12,438 nt of DNA from Flavobacteriales bacterium (GTDB taxonomy: Bacteria; Bacteroidota; Bacteroidia; Flavobacteriales_D; SKUL01): assembly GCA_007129985.1 (NCBI GenBank), contig SKUL01000047.1, positions 1 through 12,438 of the forward strand, given 5' to 3'. Below, piece by piece: positions 1 to 7,398 of this stretch. The notes under the pieces were generated by a model. It did no database searches. It had not been told where the DNA came from and worked only from the letters and a program-made list of their open reading frames with translations. Position 1 is the stretch's first letter, and every line of letters starts with the position of its first letter. Made by a program: the position numbers and the translations under genes.

Positions 1-3000
1 CGAGGTTGATGCGTACAATGCTCAAGGCAATGTCAATCTCGTTTTCGGGCTCGCGATGTATGCTGCCGTCCAGGGTAAGTTCGTTGTTTACTCCTGTGAG
101 ATGCACATCCAGATCGGCACCGGTGGGAGTGTTTTCCATGTGAACACTCAGGTCGCCTACCATAATATCCCGATATCCGAGTTGGTCAATGTTTAAATCA
201 GCTTCGAACTCAGGCCCCGTTTCAGGATAACTGAAAGCAACGACACCACTGAGTTTTCCCTCCACAAAATCTCCTTCGCTGTCAATGGCCGAAGCAAGGT
301 CAGCGAGATTAAAACGCCTGAACGACAAATCAAGCGGCGCATTGGGCACCGTATCACGACTTTGAAGTTTTACCTCGCGGTGATTCTGTGTGATGCTCAG
401 ATTATTGGCCCATACACCTCCATCGCCAAAAGAAAATACGTGGTTATCAAGCACCTCCCACGGTTCATTTGCCATGATTACACCATCGGGCCGAAGCCTG
501 AACTCAAAGCGTCTGTCTCCAATACTTTGAGAATACCCACTCAGAAGCAGGCTCTGGTAGTCGGCGGAGTCGAGGATATCGACCGTGGTGCTGAGAATCT
601 GGTCTTGCAAGTCGCCATATAGCTTGAAATTACTGATTGAAAAGGCCTCGGTTCCGGCTTCTTGAAAAGCAAGATTGTATCGCAGAAGACTCGAATCGGA
701 TCTCAGACGGATGTGAAGACTGTCGAGGTGAAATCCGGCGTACACGGTTTCCGGCATGCGAATGTCCACATCGAGGTGCTTGTGCTGTTCTCTAAAACTT
801 CCTTTAATGACGCCGGGTGTAAATCGCTCCAAATCGGGAATAAGTACCTGTGTCAACAAGTTGGTGCTGTGAAAGGTAAACGAAAAGTCAAATTCGGCAT
901 CGTTTCGTGTGGCCGGTTCAATTGAGTCTCCAAACTGATAGTAGTAGCGAACGTGGCGAATTACGGCATCACCAATGCCTGTGGCGGCCAGATTTCCTTC
1001 AAAGGAGCCTTCCATAAAATCCGAGTGTACAGAAAAGGAGGTGTTTCTCGATTGCGACGAAAAGTTCATCACGAGTGAGTCGAGGTGGTAAGGTCTGTCA
1101 TAACTGAAAAAGTCCCAATCGTCAAAACGCAACATGGCCAGCAGGTTGGAAAGGGTGTCGCCCACAATGCTGAACTCCGTTTGCCCCCTCACGCGCATGT
1201 CGTTCTCGGCCAAACCGGCACCACTGGCATCCAGGCCGTGCAAACTGAGTCTTCCCATTGCCTGCGGAATATCGAGCCAAGGTTCGGCAAAAACGCCCAA
1301 ATCCAGCGCAATCAGGCTGTCGTTAATGGCGAGGTCTGCCACCACCTTACCATTGTGCAGCGATGATTTGAGGGCAACGTCGGTAAACATCCAATGCATA
1401 TAACTCACTTCGTGAATCAACACATCCACATCGGCAGTGGCAGTTTTGGGGTCGAGTCCCTTGCCGCTCAAGTGTATATCAGCACAGAGCGGCCCCAGAG
1501 TATCGGGTTGATTCAGAAAAATGCCCAGCTCAAAAGGGTCAATCAGCAAAGTAGCGGTGTACTCGGGCAAACTATCAGGGGGCATCAGGTAAGTCGCGTC
1601 GAGGTGAAGGACAGCGAGGTCGCTCTTTACATCCAGCGAGCAGCTCAGGTCGTTGGTTTTACCCGCTACCTTTCCCGATGCACGCACAAAACGAGGCAAT
1701 TGAAGGTCGTCGGCGGCGTCACCCATTAAACGCCCTAAATCTCTCTCTCCGGTGCGCAACGTATTGATTTTAACATCAATTTCCGGCTCGCCTTGCGGGT
1801 TTCGGAGGCTTCCGTAAACATCTACGTGTGTTTCTTTTAACGCCTCGGCACGCAGTTTCTGAATGCTGATTTGTGTCGCGTCGCCTTCCAGTATTGCCTG
1901 CAACGAAACCGCAGTGCCTGCCAGAGAAGCAAGGGTTTCCTGCTCTTTGAGTGATGGCACAAAAGCAAACAAGTCATTCCAGGCAAAGGAGAGTTCGGGC
2001 AGGTTCAGGCGAAAATGCGATTGCTCTGGATGGTTCAGCAATACATCGCGACTGGAATAGCCGAGGCCGAGCGTCAATTCCGCAGAACTGTTTCCGGTTT
2101 GAAGCACCAAATCAGAAAGACCGAGGGTGTCCGGACGAATATCCAGCCCGAAGCCGAGGTGGCGCAATTCCAAACCGCTCTGCTCCTGAAAACTCAATGC
2201 CGACCATCGCAGCGACTGACGTTCGCTGGTGATGGAAATATCCTGAATGTCAACAAGCAAGTTCTCAATACTGAGGTGGTTCGCGTCAAAACCCTGCGAA
2301 GGTGAAACCGCGTGATTGCTGAGTGCAAAGCGCTGGTTCTCGATGAGCAATTGTTTGCCTTCAACCTTCCAGGGAATCTCAGGAAAGGTGAGGAGGGAAG
2401 GCTCTTCGGGCTCTTCCTGAGACCCTTCATACGGTTGAGCGTGGCTACCCATGCTGACACTGCTTTGCGCCAGGTGTATTTTGTCGAATCGCACTTGCTG
2501 CTCTTTCAAACTCACAAACAAGGGCTCCAATTGCAGAGAACCGAAGCTAACTTCAAGGTCGGTGCTATCGGGAAGGTGGGCGTAGCGCAGGTTGATTTGC
2601 TCCCAATTCAAAGCGTCGAGTGTAATTTCCCAGCCCGGCATTTCGCCGCTTTCTTCTTCTTGATCAGGGGCAGGAGGAAGACGCAATTGCCGGTGATGAA
2701 CACGTGTTTGGGCTGTTTCTATGCTTCGGATATGTACGCGCTCCTGAACCAAATCGAGGCTGTGAACCTGCACGCTGAAATGCCCGAGATTCCACGTGGT
2801 TTCCATGCCGCCGAAATCATCCTTAAACGATCCGCGAATTCTGTCGAGCCGTACTTTCTGCACATCCACCGTCCATTCTGAAGGGCTTTCAGACTCTTCC
2901 TCGGGTGGTTCTTCCGTTGTTTCGGACGCAAAAGCCTCGGGGATAAAGGAAAAGTTAAAACGCTCACCGTTTTCTTCGCGATGGATGTTGGCGGTTACAT

Positions 3001-3343
3001 CCTGCAGGCCTACATAGTTTACCTGCACTTTGCTTCGGAGGAGCGCGGTCATGGCGATATCAACCTTCAGCTCTCCCAGATAGAGTAGGGTATCTTGTTG
3101 TTGGTCTTCTACATACAGCCCCTTAATTACCAGTTCGTCGGGAAAGGCGATGTAGATTTTGTTGAGGGTAACGGTGGTTTGGAGCTTGTCTTCAAGGTAG
3201 TTGGCGGCTTTTTTCACCACCCAGGTCTGCACGGGCGGCAGCAGGATGGCACCTACCAACAGTAGCAAAAGCATGGTACAGGCCGCAAGGAAGAGAAGTA
3301 CAAACCGTAAGATTTTGCGAATTACGCCCATTGCCTGCGCCAT
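1..3343 (-). CDS. TamB/AsmA-like large envelope protein, 3' end outside the window
   Basis: The frame is open from an ATG at 3343 to the left edge, giving 1114 codons with no stop; the C-terminus lies outside. Residues about 11-35 form one strong hydrophobic segment, so this is a membrane-anchored protein facing the periplasm. It is followed by an AsmA/TamB-type start (about residues 36-110: an amphipathic stretch, then VTLNKIYIAFPDELVIKGLYVED). The rest is a long run of short alternating beta strands with frequent 'L.G.....' and 'V..DL.I.' units, as in the beta-taco or bridge-like lipid transporters TamB, AsmA and YhdP. These families move phospholipid or help assemble outer-membrane proteins; that role is inferred from the fold. 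The family-defining C-terminal TamB domain would lie outside, so TamB versus plain AsmA-like is open. Three acidic linkers occur near residues 137-155, 227-234 and 305-315. The start is favoured by the signal anchor and by a promoter box 4 nt upstream; an in-frame ATG at 3331 is an alternative. Confidence 0.82.
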   Translation of the reverse strand, partial: MAQAMGVIRKILRFVLLFLAACTMLLLLLVGAILLPPVQTWVVKKAANYLEDKLQTTVTLNKIYIAFPDELVIKGLYVEDQQQDTLLYLGELKVDIAMTALLRSKVQVNYVGLQDVTANIHREENGERFNFSFIPEAFASETTEEPPEEESESPSEWTVDVQKVRLDRIRGSFKDDFGGMETTWNLGHFSVQVHSLDLVQERVHIRSIETAQTRVHHRQLRLPPAPDQEEESGEMPGWEITLDALNWEQINLRYAHLPDSTDLEVSFGSLQLEPLFVSLKEQQVRFDKIHLAQSSVSMGSHAQPYEGSQEEPEEPSLLTFPEIPWKVEGKQLLIENQRFALSNHAVSPSQGFDANHLSIENLLVDIQDISITSERQSLRWSALSFQEQSGLELRHLGFGLDIRPDTLGLSDLVLQTGNSSAELTLGLGYSSRDVLLNHPEQSHFRLNLPELSFAWNDLFAFVPSLKEQETLASLAGTAVSLQAILEGDATQISIQKLRAEALKETHVDVYGSLRNPQGEPEIDVKINTLRTGERDLGRLMGDAADDLQLPRFVRASGKVAGKTNDLSCSLDVKSDLAVLHLDATYLMPPDSLPEYTATLLIDPFELGIFLNQPDTLGPLCADIHLSGKGLDPKTATADVDVLIHEVSYMHWMFTDVALKSSLHNGKVVADLAINDSLIALDLGVFAEPWLDIPQAMGRLSLHGLDASGAGLAENDMRVRGQTEFSIVGDTLSNLLAMLRFDDWDFFSYDRPYHLDSLVMNFSSQSRNTSFSVHSDFMEGSFEGNLAATGIGDAVIRHVRYYYQFGDSIEPATRNDAEFDFSFTFHSTNLLTQVLIPDLERFTPGVIKGSFREQHKHLDVDIRMPETVYAGFHLDSLHIRLRSDSSLLRYNLAFQEAGTEAFSISNFKLYGDLQDQILSTTVDILDSADYQSLLLSGYSQSIGDRRFEFRLRPDGVIMANEPWEVLDNHVFSFGDGGVWANNLSITQNHREVKLQSRDTVPNAPLDLSFRRFNLADLASAIDSEGDFVEGKLSGVVAFSYPETGPEFEADLNIDQLGYRDIMVGDLSVHMENTPTGADLDVHLTGVNNELTLDGSIHREPENEIDIALSIVRINL

Positions 3344-3347
3344 GCAG

Positions 3348-3355
3348 CAAAGATA
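3348..3355 (-). promoter_or_regulatory. Bacteroidota -7 promoter box (TATCTTTG) of the TamB-like gene
   Basis: On the minus strand TATCTTTG matches the Bacteroidota -7 consensus TAnnTTTG. It is separated from the ATG at 3343 by only four bases (CTGC). With the usual distance from this box to the transcription start, the RNA would begin at or within a base or two of the start codon, giving a leaderless mRNA. I see no clear -33 TTG element at the usual spacing. Confidence 0.6.
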
Positions 3356-3465
3356 ACCAATGCGCTGTGGCTTGGGAAGGGCTTTCTTTCAATGGTGGTG
3401 GCTCAAGTGTACAACATCCGAAATTTGCTTTTTCAAAGAGAACGCATGATCAATAAGCGGAAATC

Positions 3466-3473
3466 TATCTTTG
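3466..3473 (+). promoter_or_regulatory. Bacteroidota -7 promoter box (TATCTTTG) of the cysH-like gene
   Basis: TATCTTTG matches TAnnTTTG and lies four bases (CCGC) before the GTG start at 3478. The geometry is the same as at 3343 on the other strand. There is no Shine-Dalgarno-like sequence between box and start, so a leaderless transcript beginning at the GTG is predicted. No clear -33 TTG is seen at the expected spacing. Confidence 0.6.
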
Positions 3474-3477
3474 CCGC

Positions 3478-4134
3478 GTGAAATTTGAAGAGATACATAG
3501 CTATTTGCAGCGCTATTCGGAGGAAGGTAAAAGGAGCTTCGTCACCTCGTCGTTTCAGAGTCACAGTCTGCCCTTGCTTCACATGTTAAGTCGCATGCCA
3601 TTTGAAATTCCGGTGCTGTTTATCAACACGGGTTTTCACTTTCCGGAAACACTGACCTTCCGCGATGAAGTGGTTGAATCCTTTGGCTTGAAGATGATTG
3701 ACGTGGAGTCGCTGGTGAATCGCATTGACCAGCGCGATCAAAACGGCCAATTCTATTTCACGTCTGACCCGGATCGCTGTTGCTACATCAACAAAACCCA
3801 GCCCCTGGAGCCTTTTCTAATGGCCTATGATGTGTGGATAAACGGTGTTCGTGCCGACCAGAACGCCAATCGCCGCAATATGCAAACCGAGCAGGAAGCC
3901 CCGCACGGTGTTACGCGCTTTCACCCCATTTTAGATTGGACGGCCCGTATGATTCACGAGTACGCCACAGAACACGATCTACCACGGCACCCCCTGGAAG
4001 ATCGCGGCTATCTGAGTGTTGGTTGTGAGCCTTGTACCCGCAAAACCGACTTGCACGACGATCGCAGCGGTCGCTGGTTCGGGATGCAAAAAACCGAATG
4101 CGGACTCCATACTGATTTGATAAAACCCTCATGA
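3478..4134 (+). CDS. cysH: Phosphoadenylyl/adenylyl-sulfate reductase, [4Fe-4S] type
   Basis: This 218-residue protein reduces APS and/or PAPS to sulfite with thioredoxin as electron donor, in cytoplasmic assimilatory sulfate reduction. The PP-loop region is SSFQSHS (residues 24-30), followed by FINTGFHFPETL (48-59) and GVRADQNANR (123-132). The conserved tail GRWFG...KTECGLH (198-211) carries the catalytic Cys208. A Cys-Cys pair (101-102, in DRCCYINKTQPL) and a C183-x-x-C186 pair are the four ligands of the [4Fe-4S] cluster found in plant-type and Pseudomonas/Bacillus-type APS reductases and missing from E. coli CysH. APS is therefore a likely substrate. The length is slightly short but all motifs are present. 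The GTG start is favoured by the promoter box 4 nt upstream and by the intact N-terminus. No cysD, cysN or sulfite reductase gene is in view. The stop overlaps the start of the next gene (ATGA), so translation is probably coupled. Confidence 0.92.
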   Translation: MKFEEIHSYLQRYSEEGKRSFVTSSFQSHSLPLLHMLSRMPFEIPVLFINTGFHFPETLTFRDEVVESFGLKMIDVESLVNRIDQRDQNGQFYFTSDPDRCCYINKTQPLEPFLMAYDVWINGVRADQNANRRNMQTEQEAPHGVTRFHPILDWTARMIHEYATEHDLPRHPLEDRGYLSVGCEPCTRKTDLHDDRSGRWFGMQKTECGLHTDLIKPS

Positions 4135-5045
4135 AAATACTCATCACCGGAGGCGCCGGATACATCGGCACCGAATTAACCTACGCATTGTCTCAGCTCA
4201 GTAAGGTGAGCGAAATCTGCGTGTATGACAATCTGAGCCGCGGCAATTACAACTTCTTTTTAGGTAATCGAAAACTACCTGCCAACAAGGTGCGCTTTGT
4301 GCAGGGCGATTTGCTCGACACACGTAAATTGCGCAAGCTCGTGGCGGAGTGTAATGTGGTTTTTCACCTCGCCGCGCGCGTAACTACGCCTTTCGCCGAC
4401 GGTCAACCCCACCTGATGGAACAGGTGAATCATTGGGGAACAGCTGAATTGGTGCACGCTGCCGAGCTGGCCGGAGTTGAGCAGTTCTGGCATGTGAGCA
4501 GTGTTTCGGTGTACGGTTCTACAAGTACACCTGCGGGTTTGGGAAGCCCCACCGGTCCGCAAACGTTTTACGGCATTTCTAAGCTGCGGGGTGAGCAACA
4601 CGTCGAGCGACTTCTGCAGAAAATTCCCGGGGCTATTCTTCGCTGCGGAAACGTGTATGGCTACAGCCGAAGCATGCGATTTGATGCCATGATCAACCGC
4701 TTTATGTTTGAAGCGCGTTTCCACAAGAAAATCACCATTCAGGGCAATGGCGAACAACGGCGGGCTTTTATTCATGTTGACAAGGTGGTGGAGGTGCTTT
4801 GCAGTTTGATGCAAAAACCTCCGTCCGGCAAACTCTACAATGTGGTGGAGCACAATCTGAGCGTTCTGGAGGTAGCCGAAAGGTTACACGAGTTGTACCC
4901 CGCGCTGGAGATGATCTTTGTGAACCAACACATGCCCATGCGCTCACTGGAAGTTATTCCCGACGAACAACTGAATGAGCGCTTCAACCGCAACCGACAC
5001 CTGCGTACCGAACTGGCAGAGTTTAAAGACGCTTTTAGTTTTTGA
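4131..5045 (+). CDS. Extended-SDR NAD-dependent epimerase/dehydratase-like protein
   Basis: This 304-residue protein has a complete extended-SDR core. TGGAGYIG (residues 6-13) is the Rossmann glycine motif, VYDNLSRG (31-38) holds the acidic residue that usually selects NAD, GDLLD (59-63) follows, and HLAAR (79-83) is the mid motif. The catalytic set is Ser123/Ser124 in VSSVSVYG and Tyr147-x-x-x-Lys151 in FYGISK. RCGNVYG (171-177) and the FIHVDKVVE segment (213-221) are typical of nucleotide-sugar epimerases and dehydratases. The natural substrate cannot be read from sequence: UDP- or dTDP-sugar is most usual, but extended SDRs also act on lipid intermediates. It overlaps the cysH-like gene by 4 bp and has no promoter of its own that I can see, so both enzymes are probably made from one mRNA. 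The length is normal for the family, and shorter than UDP-sulfoquinovose synthases. Confidence 0.88.
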   Translation: MKILITGGAGYIGTELTYALSQLSKVSEICVYDNLSRGNYNFFLGNRKLPANKVRFVQGDLLDTRKLRKLVAECNVVFHLAARVTTPFADGQPHLMEQVNHWGTAELVHAAELAGVEQFWHVSSVSVYGSTSTPAGLGSPTGPQTFYGISKLRGEQHVERLLQKIPGAILRCGNVYGYSRSMRFDAMINRFMFEARFHKKITIQGNGEQRRAFIHVDKVVEVLCSLMQKPPSGKLYNVVEHNLSVLEVAERLHELYPALEMIFVNQHMPMRSLEVIPDEQLNERFNRNRHLRTELAEFKDAFSF

Positions 5046-5116
5046 TTCAAACTCCGGTTTACAGGAGTGGTCTGTAAGGATTCTTTGTGGAAGTAGCACG
5101 GCACAAAATTGAAAAG

Positions 5117-5150
5117 AAACGCTTGCTTCAATTAGGAGCAGGCGTTTTTT
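5117..5150. terminator. Bidirectional intrinsic terminator between convergent genes
   Basis: A stem of about 13 bp starts at AACGCTTGCTTC (5118-5129) and closes with GGAGCAGGCGTT (5135-5146) around an AATTA loop. All positions pair if two G-U wobbles are allowed. On the plus strand the stem runs into a T tract (5145-5150). On the minus strand it is followed by TTTCTTTTC. It sits about 70 bp after the SDR stop and directly after the thioesterase stop (5151-5149), so it can end both transcripts. Confidence 0.8.
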
Positions 5151-5580
5151 ATTTCAAATTCGAAAGCCTGATGGCCGAGGTCATAAACTGGCCGCTTCCA
5201 ATGCCACAAAGCCGATTTCTGGAATCGTACAGGCGCGATGACGCCAGCGCAATCGTAGAACCGGGTTTCTCAACCACGCCCTCGGCTCGTAATATGCCGC
5301 TAGTTATCGGTCGTATGAGCTGAATTTGAAAGGAAGTGGTCACGATGAAATATTCTGTTTGCAGCGATGAAGCCGCAAAAAACGCCGCATCATCCAGCAG
5401 CTTGAAGTACACAGAGCCGTGTAAGCTTTGTCCGGCGTGAAAAAACCTTTCTTCCGCCATGTGCTCAATCACTGCTTTGCCTTCTTCAACATGAATGCTT
5501 ACCCCGCTGTAAACCTCGCGGTTGATGCGGCCCTGGACATACATTACCTCCAAAAAACGAAAATGCTGTTCCTGACTCAT
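5149..5580 (-). CDS. Hotdog-fold thioesterase, PaaI-like
   Basis: This 143-residue protein has the hotdog signature: a central HGSVYFKLLDDAAFFAA (residues 54-70), where the HG motif begins the long helix and the acidic residues (Asp63/Asp64) take the place of the usual catalytic Asp/Glu. It is followed by strands IVTTSFQIQLIRPIT (79-93) and ILRAEGVVEKPGSTIALASSRLYD (96-119). Members of the PaaI/YbgC/4HBT group hydrolyse acyl-CoA or aromatic acyl-CoA thioesters in the cytoplasm; the substrate cannot be assigned here. The start ATG overlaps the stop of the upstream transporter gene (ATGA), so translation is probably coupled. The stop codon abuts the terminator hairpin, making this the last gene of the minus-strand train. 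Confidence 0.8.
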   Translation of the reverse strand: MSQEQHFRFLEVMYVQGRINREVYSGVSIHVEEGKAVIEHMAEERFFHAGQSLHGSVYFKLLDDAAFFAASSLQTEYFIVTTSFQIQLIRPITSGILRAEGVVEKPGSTIALASSRLYDSRNRLCGIGSGQFMTSAIRLSNLK

Positions 5581-6671
5581 AGGTTTCGGGTAAGTGAGCT
5601 GACCACCTTGTATTGCGAGAAAAGCTCCTTGGCAATAATGCGCAACACCGTGTAGGCCGGAATCGCGATAATCATCCCGGTGATGCCGTACAAGGTTCCC
5701 GCTACCGAAATCACGATGAAAATCTCAAGCGGGTGTGCATTCACAACATTAGCAAAGAGCACGGGTTGGGTAATCATATTGTCGAACAACTGCATGCAGG
5801 CAAAAATCACCAGTATCCAACCGCTCGTGGGCAATAGCTCGTCGTAGAAGTTCATGTCGAGGTTGGTGAGCATGACGATAAGCATCCCTAAAATGGCACC
5901 CATGATTGGACCGAGGTAGGGAATAAGATTCAAGAGTCCGGCCATAAACCCGATAATCAGCGCGTTTTCAATCCCCAGGAAAAACTTGAGCGACACGCTG
6001 ATAATGATGGTTACGAGCGTTACCTGAATGACCAATCCCACGCAATAGCGTGTCAGCAATCGTTTCGTATTGTCCAGAATAACCCGCACGTGGGGAACTT
6101 CGACATCAGGAACAAGCGTTTCAAGAATGCGTTGCAGCAACATACCGTCGCGCAGAAAAAAGAAACTCATGAACAGCACGGAAAAAACCGCTATGAAGAG
6201 GTTGCCGAGAATGCCGAAAATGCTTTGAAATACACTCGAAACCCGTCCGAACTTGAGAATATCGCGAATCTGTGCCCTGAAGTAGTGTTCATCAAAACTT
6301 TCATCAGAGAGTTCATAATCTGCAAGAAATTGGGAGAAACGATTGAGCGGCTCCGCAAACGCACGGGCTACTTCGTTGGCATCAATGGAGGAAACAATCC
6401 GTGCCTGTTGGGCGATAAGCGGCACAAACAAGCTGAATACGCCCACCACAAAGAGTATCATCACAATGAGGACAATCAATGCGCTGAGCGAATTGGGTAA
6501 GCGAAAGTTCCTGATGTGAATTTTATCCAGAAGGTTCATCAAAGGCCGCCCCAACAACGAGAGCACCACCGCCAGAATGATGTACACAAAAATGGTACGG
6601 AGCTGGTAAACAAGGTAAACAGCCAGAACAATCCCCAGGATTGCGCCGATAATTCGCAGCACATTTTTCAC
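5577..6671 (-). CDS. AI-2E/PerM family transporter (UPF0118)
   Basis: This 364-residue polytopic inner-membrane protein has hydrophobic segments at about residues 5-24, 26-41, 60-87, 149-174, 211-235, 238-270, 283-303 and 308-345. There is a long hydrophilic stretch (about 88-148) between the third and fourth. The segment NLIPYLGPIMGAILGM (about 248-263) is the hallmark of the AI-2E transporter family (PF01594). Members have been linked to autoinducer-2 export, Na+/H+ antiport or permease functions; the name does not establish the substrate. The start is GTG at 6671. It is preceded by GGGGG and by a TAATTTTC element whose spacing (4 nt) equals that of the -7 boxes elsewhere here, but the last base differs from consensus. 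Its last codons overlap the thioesterase start by 4 bp. Confidence 0.87.
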   Translation of the reverse strand: MKNVLRIIGAILGIVLAVYLVYQLRTIFVYIILAVVLSLLGRPLMNLLDKIHIRNFRLPNSLSALIVLIVMILFVVGVFSLFVPLIAQQARIVSSIDANEVARAFAEPLNRFSQFLADYELSDESFDEHYFRAQIRDILKFGRVSSVFQSIFGILGNLFIAVFSVLFMSFFFLRDGMLLQRILETLVPDVEVPHVRVILDNTKRLLTRYCVGLVIQVTLVTIIISVSLKFFLGIENALIIGFMAGLLNLIPYLGPIMGAILGMLIVMLTNLDMNFYDELLPTSGWILVIFACMQLFDNMITQPVLFANVVNAHPLEIFIVISVAGTLYGITGMIIAIPAYTVLRIIAKELFSQYKVVSSLTRNL

Positions 6672-6730
6672 CCCCGAAAATTAGAAAAACCACGGGAATG
6701 CTGTGCGGGGGCTCAAAAGACTTTATTCGC

Positions 6731-7321
6731 TTAGAACCGCAGCCTCATGCCCATTGGGCTAACCTCCAGATTGTTCAGGATAGGAGAGAGGTTCTTTTTG
6801 TAATGCCCGCGGTAAATGGCGTACATCACGGCGTCGAGCACCAACAGAAATCCGCCTTGCACCATCATGGAGTAACCCCATCCGGTAAAACGGTCGCGTT
6901 GGTCGGGCATGCGGTTGGCAAGTTCTGTGAGAAAGAGACCGCTCATGATATAGCCCACGTCGAGTCCGGCGTTGAGGAGGTAAATCTTCTCTGTTCCGTA
7001 ATGTCCGTCAACTGTTTGTTGCCACGATTTTCCGGCGCTTCCTTTGCGAAGTCCGAGCAGGCCCACACCGGCCAAACCGGCATTTACCACATTCCAATAC
7101 ACGTTCATTTCGTGAAAGTGGAAATCGGCACCCGAGGTTTGTGTAAGCAGCGCACCGCTCACGGCAAAATTACCGACTGCCCAACCTCCCAGGGCAAACA
7201 TACTGCGTTTTCCGATTTGGTCTTTTCGTGCGTTAAAGGCATCAATATCTGCTTGCTGCGAGAAAGCAGGAATAGCAATGAATCCAAAAATGGCAAGTAT
7301 TAACAGTGTACGTGTAAGCAT
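6731..7321 (-). CDS. Small membrane protein of unknown function with a signal peptide
   Basis: This 196-residue protein is not assigned a function. Residues 1-21 form a signal peptide ending in AFS|QQ. Four further hydrophobic or glycine-rich segments follow, at about 40-60 (MFALGGWAVGNFAVSGALLT), 76-92, 113-133 and 148-170. The chain ends in a charged tail with RLRF. The pattern of 'GGWA..N...G', then 'MN.YWN.VN.G.AG.GL', resembles uncharacterised Bacteroidota proteins (I recall the label DUF6992 for such proteins, unchecked). It has 77 nt to the upstream FAD oxidoreductase and 59 nt to the downstream transporter, and I see no TAnnTTTG box in the upstream gap. It may therefore be read through from the upstream gene. 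The start is set by the signal peptide. Confidence 0.7.
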   Translation of the reverse strand: MLTRTLLILAIFGFIAIPAFSQQADIDAFNARKDQIGKRSMFALGGWAVGNFAVSGALLTQTSGADFHFHEMNVYWNVVNAGLAGVGLLGLRKGSAGKSWQQTVDGHYGTEKIYLLNAGLDVGYIMSGLFLTELANRMPDQRDRFTGWGYSMMVQGGFLLVLDAVMYAIYRGHYKKNLSPILNNLEVSPMGMRLRF

Positions 7322-7398
7322 AGTTTGATAGTTTTAAAAGTTCAACAAGGTAGCTCAGCGATTGTTCGAAGCGTCACTGTGTCTTCAGCCGATTTACC

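Noticed and set aside
362..3017. Many plus-strand open frames of 64-189 codons across the left quarter, for example 2312-2881
   Set aside because: They are shadows of the continuous minus-strand TamB-like frame, which has an unbroken 1114-codon reading, sensible beta-strand composition and a promoter. The shadows have no recognisable domain or start signal.
4275..4853. 192-codon minus-strand frame opposite the SDR gene
   Set aside because: It lies fully inside a gene with complete SDR motifs. Its translation is His/Arg-rich and without domain features, as expected of an antisense shadow.
6676..6683. TAATTTTC as a fifth -7 box 4 nt before the GTG at 6671
   Set aside because: The spacing fits but the final base is C instead of the conserved G, and GGGGG next to the start could equally be a ribosome-binding sequence. 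It is kept only as a weak note.
6090..7303. Plus-strand frames of 136 and 201 codons opposite the transporter and small membrane protein
   Set aside because: The minus-strand products have clear transmembrane segments or a signal peptide. The plus-strand frames are polar, His/Gln-rich antisense translations of hydrophobic codons.
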